Origin: Coprinellus micaceus
Lineage: Eukaryota; Basidiomycota; Agaricomycetes; Agaricales; Psathyrellaceae
Length of the DNA stretch: 64,000 nt
Reading direction: 5' to 3'
Assembly (NCBI GenBank): GCA_951394405.1
Contig: OX596342.1
Span: forward strand, 1,116,001 to 1,180,000
Below the pieces are notes generated by a model. The model had not been told where the DNA came from, did not search any database, and was given only the letters and a program-made list of their open reading frames with translations. The position numbers and the translations under genes are program-made. Positions 35,601 to 47,683 of this stretch are shown here, piece by piece; within the stretch, counting starts at the first letter, position 1; every line of letters starts with the position of its first letter.

Positions 35601-37617
35601 GACTAATATATGTGTGTAGGCAGGCTTACATACCTCGGACGTTAGGCCAAGGCGTGGTTGATTGTATTGTCCGGCGGGAAGGGGAGGAGGTCACCTGGGC
35701 TGTGCACCAGTTTGCAGGGATGACCCTGAGATGATTTCGAGCTTAGGGGATATTATTTCATCGGACAAGCTCATCGGACGAACACAAGGGATCTGGAGCC
35801 CTCGAGATGCTGCATGTATATGGTAGTTTCACCACCGAGGCAGACGAGAACCACCGACAGCGGGAGTGTCAATCAGACATTTCGCTTCACTCGTGGGTCA
35901 AGTGGGTTGCGAGGAAGCATTACATACAGGATGGTAGGGAAACACATCACCAGTGACCAATCTTCCGAAGTGACTACTGTTTACACGGGTCAGAGGCTTG
36001 AGTATTTCGAGGATTAGAGCTCCCCATTTGAATTTGTGAAGCTTTTAGAACACCAGAAGACCCTTCGTCTGGCCGGATCCAAGCATCGTGTGCGGACCCT
36101 GGTCCATAATTCGTCACTGCGTGTATTCCAGCTGTACTCTAACACCTTCACTTCATTCACAGCGTTTGAGCTAGCGCACACGACACAGTTTTTACCCCAC
36201 ATTCCCGAGCCTGCTGTCCTCGCTTAATGCAATTTACCCCACACTATTGTAACTGCGATGCGTGTATTGGTCGCTTAGATCAAGTTCATGTTCCCATTGA
36301 TCAGCACTGTACGTTATGGTGGAGGCTTGTGACCGTCCATGTTGTGCGGGGGTGGGGAACTCGAGAGGAACGACAATCCGGTGCGATCGAGACCTGTTTC
36401 GTACTGTGGCTTGGCCGCCGATTCATGGTCGCCATGTCGAAGGCCATTTTATTTCACTGCGGGGTCGTCGCATGTAAGAACTACCACGCGCAGTCTGTAG
36501 GTAACGAGAATGGCCTGGAATCAACTGGTCTACAGCCTCGATAGTGGAGCTGCAGAAGAAAGCGGCGATACCAGGGCTGTGGTCAGACTTGAGAGTTGTA
36601 AACGCCGTCAACTGTATTTACTCTTCTCCCGTTGGAAGATGTAGACGCCGACATATATGAGAATACGAGGAAGGACTCCATAGTTGAATTCGACAGTTGT
36701 CCATATCGACGAGAGAGCGTGGTGGGGTGCTTTGCTAGTGCGTCCGGTGGGAATGCTCGCGAGTGCTCATTGGCCTGCACCTGACATGAGAGCAACTGTA
36801 CGTCGCGCTGGTACTCCGGACTGCTACGAGGTAAATCATTGGTTATAGCGCCAGATGGTGGCCAATACAGCAGGCGCAGAACAACGAGGATTCTCCATCT
36901 CCCCGACTTGCTTAGGTTCCTGCTGCGAAGTCGATAAAATAAGGAAATAAAGTTGGTAGGTAGATCATCCCAAGAGTAAGAAGCCCCGGAATGACCTGGA
37001 GAATCGTCGTAATGTTCTCTCGGAAACGGGAGTAAAGTGCGAATCCTCCGAATGCGGGGTAACGCAGCAGCTGTGGCGAGGCACGCTGGGACTGGTAGCA
37101 GAGCAACGCGCAGCCTAGGTATATTCCAGAATTAATCCGTGGACGCCAGGGGGAAATTCCGGCGAATACTAGGGGGTCCAGCGGTCTCAGAGGTATACCC
37201 ATGCCCAGAGGCAGAGCCTGAGAGTGCGATAGTGAGCCATGCGTACTTACGCGAGGACGCTCACTCGTGGTACGAGCAGAGTAACTGATCGTGTTTCACA
37301 GATGGTAGCCTGAGAGTGCCGGGTCCGGAAAGTCTGACCAGCGGTTATGTTATTCCAGTAGTGGAAAAATACGGCCGAGCAGTGAGCAAGGAGCGGACAT
37401 TGCCCCAGTCGCACCAGAATAGACACGTGTTGGCAAGTCAGATGATGGAAATCGGTCAAGTGAGCGGCGAGCGCCCAAGACGCTTCCCGCCAGCTTACTG
37501 GAATTGCCTGGCGGCCCTCATCACTGCGCTGCAACGGGAGTGGCGTAAAGCATCGGATCTATGCCAACAAGCACAGAAGAGTGACTGGAAGATGACCCGG
37601 TGGATGGCAGAAGACCA

Positions 37618-37638
37618 CTCTCTTTCTTTCTTTCTTTG
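37618..37638 (+). repeat. TTTC microsatellite
   Basis: Five or so copies of a TTTC tetranucleotide in otherwise unremarkable intergenic DNA. Confidence 0.8.
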
Positions 37639-38403
37639 AGATGCTTGAAAGCAGGATGAACGCGATGATCGAACCCTCGTGCCCGGATTGCTGCACCGAC
37701 CAGAGGGATATTACTCAAAGGCCAAAGACGTTCCAGCGAAAGGTGATTGGACGAGGATGGTTAAATTGTGTCTAAAAGGTGACGATTAGAGGGATACCGT
37801 TTCTTTGTACGTACGAGAAGGAGGGAGGCGTGTTTGTTGAGTGTAATGATATCTGCCAGTGGTGAGTCAAGAGACAAGAAAGCAGTATACAAGGAGAGAC
37901 CATCGATGAGGCCAAAGAGGCAGTAGCAAGGACAAGATGCAAGAGCCAGTGATAATTCTATGAAAGCGTCCGAGAATCTGGATGCAGGGATGAAGTACCC
38001 CAAAATTGAGTTGGCTGAGGGATGAGTGAGAAACGAGACGAAGGAGCCATTACTGGTCTCTCGAGCCAAATGGGAAGGAGGCCGTGAACACAATCCGGGA
38101 AGGACCGCCGGAAGCATCACCGATGGGGATAACCTGATCGAGATCCCCTCTTTGTGCGTGCTCTCGAGGGCGACCAGGCCAAACGTCTCGTAAAATCCTG
38201 GCAAGGCTTTGCGAAAGCTTGTTTGACGTTGGGAAAGCCCTCGAGCTCTCGTAAGGCGCGGAAAGCGCGTCTGGACGGGCAGCGAGGGCAGCTGTGGGAC
38301 GGGCTTGCATGATCTTTGAATAATCTCGCACTAGTGATGCCAGATCGCATCTCGAGATCCACTTTTGGTCACGCGTGCCAACTAGTGTGTCCATGCCATT
38401 TGG

Positions 38404-38410
38404 TATAAAT
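38404..38410 (+). promoter_or_regulatory. TATA box of the 91-residue gene
   Basis: TATAAAT 106 bases upstream of the ATG, followed by a C/T-rich leader free of other ATG codons. Confidence 0.6.
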
Positions 38411-38509
38411 CCATCCGCCTGAACGCCACCCTTTCCATCCCCATCCCCGTCGTCTCCTCCGCTCAGTACTCATACTTCCGTCGCTCCAGCCTCACCACTA
38501 TCAACTGCA

Positions 38510-38896
38510 ATGGCCTCCCGAGCACCCTCCCACCTCGTCTCCCTCCCCAGCCTCTCCTCATCGCTCCATGCACTCCCACACGCAACCAGCATGAGCAATG
38601 TCAGCCTGCATCCAAGCATGTATGCTAACCGGGCAGCGGAGAGTGAAGCCAAGGTGTGTAGCTTTCTGCTTCTGCATGCCACCATCTGCTGACGACTATC
38701 TCCAGCTCCAGCAAGCATTGAACAAGCAAGCTGCCAGCCTCGGCTCACAGCAACCATCGAGCCCCGTCGTTCCTGGGTACACGGTCTCCCCTCAGCAACC
38801 ACAAGACGCGATGCGCAAAGTGAGTCGGCATGCCCTTCCCGACCTCGTCAGTCACTGACAAACCTGCCCCCTCCCCAGAAAAAGTTCACCATGTGA
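38510..38896 (+). CDS. Small protein of 91 residues, function unknown
   Basis: Three exons, 38510-38653, 38706-38819 and 38879-38896, all phase 0, with good donors (GTGTGT, GTGAGT) and CAG acceptors. The ATG has a strong context (ctgcaATGG), and a TATAAAT box lies 106 bases upstream, so the gene looks expressed. The product is soluble and Ser/Ala/Pro-rich. A predicted short helix LQQALNKQAASLGSQ is followed by PSSPVVPGYTVSPQQPQDAM and a basic end RKKKFTM. There is no signal peptide or membrane segment. I do not recognise the family. Its promoter and clean gene structure, alone in a 14-kb gene-poor stretch, are the main arguments that it is real. Confidence 0.65.
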
Positions 38897-41800
38897 ATAA
38901 CCAATCCACAACCTATCCAAAAATCCTCCACATGTCTTCGCATCCATCATCCGGTCGACGGCGCTGGCCTCCATTCGGGTTTAACAGTTATTCGCTTTTT
39001 CTTCCGGGTTATCTGGTTCTGGGTTACCCTTGGGTGAGGCTCCTATGAGTCCGCTGCATTCCCCTCTCGCTTTCACTGGTCTCATCTGGCATATCATATC
39101 TCCACGCTATCTTGCTTTCGTTACTCATGCATGCATATTTCTCTACCTCTGCTTCTCTCCTCATTGACTATAGATTTTGGGCATCTGGCATTTTAACCGT
39201 ACACTTTACCTCCTCCACATCGTCTTTTCGGGGCTGCTGGTCATAATCGTGTTTCATCGTAGCATTAGAGCATCCTTTCTTCCTCCATCCACTGTATATG
39301 TATCCACGCTGTTATCTATATCAACCTGCTCTGTCTTGCTTTTATTTCATGCTTGAGTGGAGCCTAATTCGACGTCCTTTTCTTCGATCTGCGTTGTGCC
39401 ATAACCTGTCAAGCCACCCGACTTTCGTTAAGGTGATCGAATTCGAAGTACTACTCGCTGTGCAACAGAGGATCTGCGGGGCTCCGACTTGGAATGGAGC
39501 GACATTCTACCCTCTTGTCGGGCCCTCCATTGACCATCGATATCAGTGAGAGTCAGACTTGTGTTGCTGTGGCATTACTTTGTGGCATATGCATCCCTTG
39601 TCTCCTATCATTGCAAATGCACGCTGCGAACCCTTCCTTATCCACCAGTCAGAGACTCAACACATGCACGCCCTGCATAGCATCCGGAACTTTGGGGAAT
39701 CTTGTGCCCGGAGGCGAGCGGGGAGGCGGCCCCGCCTGACCACCTCCCAGACTAAAGAGCACACTACCACCCGACCATTCTCCAGAGTCTCCTCTCGTGA
39801 ATTTCGCGACCGGCAACCGGGGCTGCGTCGGGACCATTTCGGTATGCGTGTGCGCGTGCAGACATGGTGTGCTGCACCAAGCAACCAATTTTTTAGCTTT
39901 CGTCGTTGGTGAGAAAGTTGTGCTGTTCCGTCTGTGCGCACATGCAATCGGCTCACGACATTCGTCTCCACATCTCAGGGCTGCCGATATTTTGCGGTCC
40001 GTTTGTGGGCGCTTACTGATGCGGTTCCTCACCCTAACCCAAATTGGGTCCCGCTCCTCGCAAACTTCCATCACCGCCTCCATGTACCATTCTTCTCATT
40101 GACGCGCCACCGTCGCTGTTTTCAAGAAGGTGAAACGCTCGGTTGTCGATCTCTTGGAAGTATTTGCACCAAATTTGCACATGAATCAGAACACCACCGT
40201 ATCCTGAGAGACCCTCTTGATTTCATGACCCGCGCTCCGCCACGTGCGTCGTCACCGATCAAAGCAGAGGGAGGTTGCCTGATCGGGCGAAGCGGAAGAA
40301 TAATCTGAGGCGAGGTGGGGAGGGCACCGGGCACGCGGCTTGGCATATGCTACCATCGTTGCGTCCATCGTCAACTACAACCACGACCAAGCCACCATGC
40401 GCTCCTCCAATTTGCATCAAGAATAGATGGGTTATGGATGCACGATCGTCGATTCCCTGAGGGGACATCTGTTCGCATCTGTTTCCCGGTGGTCGTCGGG
40501 GAAACACAGGGGAAATTTTCTTCGCGTCCTCGACGCGGTGTTGGGTTGGGGGCGATCCCAAGTTAATTGACGTGGGTACGGCCATGACGATATCGTGCTG
40601 CTGCTGGTTGGGAGTTGCCCTATGGAGTTTGACACTTGCTTGGGCTATTCGCATGCTACATCTTTCCGTCTCAGGAAATTAGTTGGTTGGTCTGCGGTAA
40701 GATGTCCAGAACCTCTATTCATAGGGCGGCACGTTGGCAGGAAGGTAGTTCCAAGGAGGAAGGTGGATGTATGCGGTGAGTACGACGCCTATGTCATCGC
40801 TAGGCGCTCGCTAATGCTGTTACCTTCTGCAGGGTCGTCGTCGTGGATCAGAGGCCGTTCGCTATAGATAAGAGCCACGATCGCAGACTACACGTAGACT
40901 CAACAGTTTTCGACGGACGATTCGCAAACTTTCGAACCCGGAACTTGCTGGCCATGACGCCAGTGGCGACAGGCTTGTGGTGTGGGCAGGCGTAGGATGT
41001 GACTCCTGCTACTAATTTGCAATGCGAGGCTGATTCAGGCTCTTCCCTGGGCACGGCGAGAATCGCGGAGGAATGGTCTCGAAGAACCAGAGTTAAATCA
41101 CCATTCAGCAAGTATCATTCTTTTGTCCTCCATGTATCCGTTATGACTCGGGGACGGGATTCCGCTATGCACGCAGGTCAGGGCTTGACCGGACGGGTGT
41201 GTGTTGACTCAGGGTTGACTTCATGAAGGGTGCGTTATCTACAGGTTCTCTCTTTCTATTCCGCGTATACTGAAGCTATTCCGGACCGTCCCGCCTGGGT
41301 CCTGCTGTCCTTCGACAGCACAGATGATCTGCTACCACCGTGTCATTACCGGTCGCAATGACGCGCTTCGGATAAAACTGAATTGTTCAAGGACTTATCA
41401 ACACAAGAGTCAGAGACCACAAGCTCAACCTTTACTTTGGGTCCGATTGACTCGTTCAGGCAAAGAACGCCCGCAGCCCGAGTGAGATGCGATAGGAGCT
41501 ATTTGGGAATCATGGGACCTCACGACGGCGAATGGCTGCTGAGCCAAATTCCAAAACCCGACCTTCCTTGTTGGGCGAGAAACGTTGCATTTTGCTTCCC
41601 CTCCGTCTTCCATCTACATCGCTGTTCTAATCGTTCGCTGAGTTATCAGGAGGGTGACCCCGCCGCTCGTGGTACTACATACCATTCTGGCTGGCGTTCT
41701 GCTCTTCCTGCCAACGTTCGCGGGTCAGAGGTCACGTAAGTCTTGAATTTATCATGATGAGGAGGCGTTCGAAGCTAATGGCGTGTTTCTGCAGGTCGGT

Positions 41801-44800
41801 TGTGTCGTATGGCTGCGCGGCGTCGTGTTTCTGAGCGCGTTTCGTAAGTATGGGTCCATGTAAGCTCAGTGAAGAGAAGTGTGTGAAACCGCATCTGGTG
41901 TGTCGTATTACTTTTACGATTTGGCTCAATGAACTTCCAACATATCACAGTCCTCTTCACAGATAGCCTTCAACCTCCACCTTTCCGAACCTAGAAACTC
42001 TATTGTATATCAATAGGCTTCACGTCTTCCCTGGGACGGCATCATGGCTTGACTATGGCGCGAACATCAGCCGAGTAATCCCATGGCGCTTCGCAACTCC
42101 TCGCCCCGGCATTTCGTATTCCATCTGGCTATTTCTACCCACAACGTACATGACGTTCTCTCCAGTTGGATGGCCATCTCTGTTGACTCTCAGAGTCTCA
42201 AGGGCTGTCGACGGTCTCACGAGACACAGCACTGATTGGCCAAGCAACCACCGGGCTTTCTTCGAGTGACGGGGCCTTTGGCGACGAGCAAAGCGATTCT
42301 CGAGGCTCACAGCTGTCGGCCTATCGCTCAGCACATTGTCTCGGCGTCTGGCCAACCACCCAACGGCCGATATGTTCTCTCATGCAAGGCTATCGGCGTC
42401 AATGCTAATTATCCTGGAATAATCTCGGATTTCCTCGTTGGTTTGTGGAGGCTTGATGGTTATCGTGAGCATGGCATGAACAACTACCACGTCGAAGAAG
42501 ATCTCTCGTTGAGGCCGCTTCCACGACTATCGTTGTCATATCCTCCGTCGTCTCGTGGCAAGACACAGGGATAGTGACACTTCCACCGAATTCCGACTTT
42601 CCGAAATTCCCAACGAAACGCCCGTCGGCCCTGTGGTAAAATGAAATTTCGTAGAGAAGGAGGGAAGAAGACCTGCAAGCGCGATAGTTGCCTTTGTGGG
42701 AAGGGTTCTAATGAGTGCGTTGGTTAGTGTGGTGTTACGCACCAGATATTCGCGATGTTTTGCCATTTATGAGCGAGTCTGCTCATAGGCCGCACATGCG
42801 AATGGCACGCTATTCCCAGCACTTGCCCGGCACTCATGATCAACGCCGAGACGTTTCGACTAAACGGGCTCTATCTCACTCGACATCGCTCGCAAAGCAA
42901 CTCTGTTTCGGTACTCGACTGCCTCAGTCCTCGGTTTTCCTGGTGTGTTCTGTGCTGTGCTACCCCATTCATACCACATCCGGGTGTAGTTAGGAAGCCG
43001 CAGGTAGAAGGGCTTCCCAAGGAACTATAACACCCGCATTGCGGAGCAGCGAGAAGCAAGGGAGACCTGGGGCGACGACAATGGGGTCGGGGCTCCTGAT
43101 CATATTTTTCCATGCCCGCCGCTGCTTGGCCCTGGAGCGGAACCCGGCTACCTCGAGCAAGCGCCGGGAGCACGGGGAGTAGCCGGTCGTTAGTCGCTGG
43201 TCTCGCTAGAGATTTCGGACTTCTACATTTTCCTATGGTGCACAGCGACCTCAGGCGCTTCAGAAGGGACCGTGATCTGTGTGCTACGGTGGAGGGGCGT
43301 GCTCGGAGCCGGGATCCGTCGCTACACGGTCCTCCTTTGCTGTGATCCATCCTATTCATAGAGATCTTCTTGCCGACTACGACCCTTGCCTCTCTCGGAA
43401 GGCTTCGGGCAGTCGACTGTCGTAATGCCACAAAACCAGCAATTCAACAGCCATCGCGGCAAGGTCGAACGTTCAGATTAGATGGGAGCTGTAGGTCAAG
43501 TTACCTTGGTGTTGGGCGGGCACTTCCCATCTTGGTGAGTGCGCGAATTCTTGGGTGGAGGCGAAGTTGATACTCATGTTTGATAGGAATAGCAGCGAGT
43601 CCGCCGAGTCCCAGAGGCTAAGAAACCGCCGTGGCTGTGGGGCCAATCACTACGATTGGAGGAAGACGGGTGGTGTGAGAGGGTGTGGGTACAGCACTTC
43701 GTGTGTTGCTGCACCGCGTTCTTTCTATTCTTTCCGTGGCCAGTGCTTCCGTCTAGACGGTAGGGGTCTGTATTTCAAGTGAGCGAATGGAAGACTGATA
43801 TGTGGAGGTAGTTGATTTGCTTGTTTCGTGGACGTTCTTTGTCTGCGTCCCAGTGTACGTCCACACTGGACCCGAAGCTACTCCGAAGACGGATACGTTA
43901 ACCACTGTGGACAGACATGGGATAGACGCAAGTATTATTGCTTGCACCTCATGTCCTCCAAGGGAGCCTTCAGTGTGCAGGTATGACACTTCATTCGAGC
44001 GGGATTTTTCAATGCTTGGCGAATTGCTGGTAAGTAATGACGTGACAATATTCATTTCGCTTAGGCGCGCGTGGTAACGGTGTGGACCTGATTCATATTC
44101 GTTCCATCATCACCTGTGCTAATCGAAAGTGTAGGTCACCTATGAAGGGCCTTGAGTTAATGTCAGAGAAGCGGTGTTCCTTATCCAAGCCTATCTGCAC
44201 CCGATTTCTTTTCGCGTCGTCTGTCCTGCATGTTCCTGGCAGAAGAGCTTAATCGTTTTCCATCGCGGCCATTCAGAAGACAGAAACGTGTATGCGACCC
44301 TCCGACGAGTGAGACGCTTCGTATCACCAAGTCTTATCATATCGGATGTCTGTATGGTCAAGCGCCATGCTTAAAGTATGTTTATTCTTCCGAGTGTCTC
44401 TGAGGTCCGCCGAAGCTAACGGACTTCCGTGTCTCGTTAGGCGCCGGTTTTCGTTCATCGATATGAGGAATGTTGCTTTCTCGCGAGGGCGAGAAGCGCC
44501 CAGAATGTGGAACTCCGCTACCAGAACTCGATGCTACCTAGCGGAGAAGACACAGTTTCCGAGCTGGGCGCCAATCTCCTTCTGAGGAGAAAGAAATGGC
44601 TCGGTGTTGCCTCACGCGCGGTGCGTGTCCTATTCCTGGAACCTAAACACGCTGCCACAGTTCGTAGTCGGACTTTGTATTTGGCCATTTCCGGAGCGTT
44701 CGATGACCACACCAAGCTTTTGTATCAGCATCTTCAGGAGCCTATCTGACGATCGTGCACGCCGGTGGCGTAACGCATGCAAGCTCGACCTACAAGGGTT

Positions 44801-46837
44801 GTGCAGTGCGGACCTTGTGTTCATTTCCTGACTCCACCGTTTGTATGCGCGGAAGCTAACTTTACATGGCTGTGCTTATTTGAACAGAGGTGCCTGCGAT
44901 GGGCAGGATAAGAGAGAAAGAACCCCTCCTGGACCTTGCGATAGGCCTGCGATCCTAGAGTTTTCCTTGCCTTCAAATGAATTGATGGCGATCCAATTCA
45001 AAGGATGAAGAAAGGGCAGGAGGTTATGCGCTGACCGTTGATCAACTTCGCTGCATTGTGGGGGTGTTTCTGTGGCAAGGCATTGATTGCTAGCTGAGCC
45101 AGCTGGCGTTTCTTGCTCCGGTAAGGGATTCAAAGGCACGATTACAAGCTGATTTACGATTTAGACACCGGGGTATCACACTGACTCCAATTGCTATGGT
45201 ACTTCCAGCGCCTATTCAGGAAGTACCCTCAATTCTGTGATGTTAGGGCGGGCTTTCCTCTTGTCCTCGAGGCGTGAAACAAAGGATTCTTGACTCAAGT
45301 GGCAACTCCGCGAGCGCTCCTCGCGGGTATCCCCGCACTTCTGCTGCGGTCAGTCAGGCGCCAGCTGTGGCTGGGCCCTGAACGCCGTCGGTCACCTGGG
45401 ACGGCCATGAACCTCGTGGCTCACGACCACGTCAATACTTGCGTCGCCGGTCTATTCTGGGTACATAGTCGAAATGGCCGGGTCCCCGAGTCTCTTCGAC
45501 CTCCACAGGGCCCAGTGGAACACTTCTGTGTTGGCCGGGGCACTAGCTAGGCGCTTTGAAAGGGTCAAAGAAACGCGGATTCAGCGCTGTGAAATTTAGG
45601 ATCCCCGCGCAGGTATGGCCACCACGGTCAAACTCTAGGGGCGAGAAGCGGGGGCGTGCAAGCGGATGTGACTATGGTACAAGATCCGAAATTAAGCTCA
45701 ATCAGGTTGCCTTTCTCTTTGTCTTGACTACGCGGACGGCGTAAAAGCACTGGTGAAGTGGTGAGCATCCTGTTAGCTTGTATCATGCTGTAATCTCCGA
45801 CGTAACCGTACGCTACCCTCGATTTTCCTTTCGCCTTGTGGGACCCTCGGTAATTCCACGGTAGGATCTACTTTATTCACCGCTCTCGCCAAATGAATGG
45901 AACTGACCCAGCCAGCTTCTCGGCATGGACCCTTGTTTTACCTTTCGTAGAATGTGAAGGTAGCCAAGCGCGTGCTATGAGAATCGAAAATGTGACCGTT
46001 CACCACTTCACCGCTCCATGGATTCAAAGAAGGTTAGGAACTATGCTGTTCAAAGCCTGGGTCCGGTTCCGTGGGGAGATTATAGTCTTATATGTGGCAT
46101 GTCCTTTTAGAATGGAGACCCTTGCATTTTGGACCCCATATCTTTGTCACAGAACCGATACTCCAGGAACCTTTCTTCCTCAGCATGCGATGATCCTCAC
46201 TACTTGAAGCAGAAAGGAGAGAGACGTTCTGTGGCCTGGGGTGGCCAATAGGATAGGTCCCGTTGGATGGAACCCTACATGCCCCTTACAGGCACAACAC
46301 AGCTCGACTTACGAGCGTCGCGAGAACTCGACGCAAGACCGGCCCGAGAAGGAAAGTCGGGTGAGAGGGCGCTTAGTTGCTCCACGCTTTCGCGCGCTCA
46401 CATTTAGGGCGTGGAGGGTCCAAGAGTGAGTTAAGAGCCACAGGAACTACATACTCAAGATTTAGAGTAGAGATCGGACTGGCTGCCATTGAGGGACTGG
46501 GACTTTCATGACCTCCACGCCTTGCAGGTTGCAGGTGGTGAGTGAAGTAGTGACGTCAAAAATCACCGTGTGTCTTCACCTTCAAGGCTACTAAACCTGC
46601 TATGGCAGCCACACGGTTCCCAGAGCCCCTCTAACATGATCACGCTCACATGCACCCCGAGATGAACACGTCTACGACTTTAGGAAGTAGAAGGGCTGCT
46701 TTGGATGGGCGCTTCGCCGAATCAGTCCGGACTTATGCACGCAAACAAGGACAAACTCGATGCCCGCACTATCTAATCTTATCACACTCTCCCTTCCTTC
46801 CACGTCCATCATCTCCTGCTCATCTACTAGTAACGCT
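38897..46837. other. Gene-poor region of 7.9 kb
   Basis: No recognisable gene or transposon apart from the tentative segment at 41650-41966. Single open frames up to about 190 codons exist on both strands but show no domain, no consistent codon bias and no plausible splicing. No long direct or inverted repeats were noticed by eye. Confidence 0.45.
41650..41966 (+). CDS. Possible 3' end of an unrecognised spliced gene
   Basis: Tentative. Three open pieces, 41650-41735, 41795-41843 and 41951-41966, join in phase and end in TAG. The donors are strong (GTAAGTCTT at 41736, GTAAGTATG at 41844), the acceptors CAG, and a TCTAATC branch-like site lies before the first acceptor. The product is a hydrophobic segment (VVLHTILAGVLLFLPTFAG) followed by a very basic tail, which would fit the end of a membrane protein. 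No upstream exon was found, so this may be a relic or chance. Confidence 0.2.
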
Positions 46838-47683
46838 ATGGGCAAAAAGCAACGTGCAGCGGTGGTAGCAGCGCCCGCGCCAGGTCCTGAAGAGGCCGAG
46901 TCCTCAACTGCCCCAGCCACCGAACCCCGGCCTCCGGTGGATGTCATCTACTGTGGAGGTAGGTGTTTTCAGGCGGCATCCTTCTATTCGAAAATGCCCA
47001 ATGAATGACATGAAGTCATATAGTGTGCGATTGGCCCCTGGAATACTGCGAATTTGGGTCGACCTTCACGCGGTGCAAGGAATGGTTGAAGGCGGAGCAC
47101 TCTGAACTGTTCGACAAGTACTATTCGGAAGGTTCGTTTCCTGGTTATGATCGTGCTTGGAAGAACGTTTGACTCAACTGCTCGTTTTTCTCCTCAGATG
47201 CCCTCGCCGCTAAGTTGGGTACGATTAGCTTGGAAGCTCAGATCAAGCTGGAGAAGGATACCGCGAAGAAGGAAGCGAAGGCAGAGGCAAAAGCAGAGGC
47301 GGAGTTGAAGAAGAAGATGGAGTCTCAGGTGCGCATGAGCTCATACCTATGTGCATTCCTCATGCCCATTCCCATCCTCGTCCATCCAGATCATTATCAA
47401 GCGCGTCGAACGTACGAAGCGCAAACATGTCACAGTGATCAGCGGTCTCGACAAGTTCGGTATCGATCTGAAGAAGGCGGCGAAACAATTCGCGTCGAAA
47501 TTCGCAACAGGCGCTTCGGTATCCAAAGTCACCGCAGGAGCGACGGATGATGAGATTGTTGTGCAAGGAGACGTGTGCTACGAAGTCTTGGAGATGATCG
47601 AGGATGGGGTGGGCGTTCTGAAGGGTGTACCTGCAGACAATGTGGAGATTGTCGAAGACAAGAAGAAGAAGGGCGGAAATTAG
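46838..47683 (+). CDS. TMA22: Density-regulated protein homologue (DENR/Tma22), translation factor
   Basis: Works with MCT-1/Tma20 in 40S subunit recycling and re-initiation after the stop codon. Exons 46838-46958, 47024-47131, 47198-47328, 47390-47683; 217 residues. The N-terminal cysteine-bearing motif is VIYCGVCDWPLEYCEFGS, with C39, C42, C49 and C58. It is followed by the conserved CKEWLKAEH. A charged coiled-coil-like stretch rich in Lys/Ala/Glu joins it to the C-terminal SUI1/eIF1-like domain (residues about 121-205; RTKRKHVTVISGLDKFGIDL, KFATGASV, GDVCYEVLEMI). Length fits the family (about 200 residues). The start chosen is the ATG before GKKQRAA; an in-frame ATG further upstream would add a hydrophobic stretch at 46760 that the family lacks. 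Confidence 0.93.

Larger units (their letters stand above)
32612..38509. other. Gene-poor region of 5.9 kb
   Basis: No recognisable gene, RNA or transposon on either strand. The first 600 bases are the GRS1 3' flank. A short TTTC microsatellite lies at 37618-37638. A minus-strand open frame at 36912-37202 is hydrophobic but has no recognised relative. On the plus strand, the stretch 33980-34560 has splice-like pairs (GTATGT at 34083; GTAAGT at 34387) between open segments, without a consistent gene model. The last 100 bases are the promoter of the small gene. Confidence 0.45.

Noticed and set aside
35705..35740. CTGAGA motif as part of a fungal TPP riboswitch
   Set aside because: The partner motifs and stems of the aptamer are missing, and no thiamine gene is near.
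40910..40945. TTCGAA-type motif resembling a tRNA T loop
   Set aside because: No flanking stems pair, and there is no D arm or acceptor arm on either strand.
43481..43586. ATG-led exon with GTGAGT donor and TGATAG acceptor
   Set aside because: Joined in phase it meets a stop one codon after the acceptor; other phases do not match.
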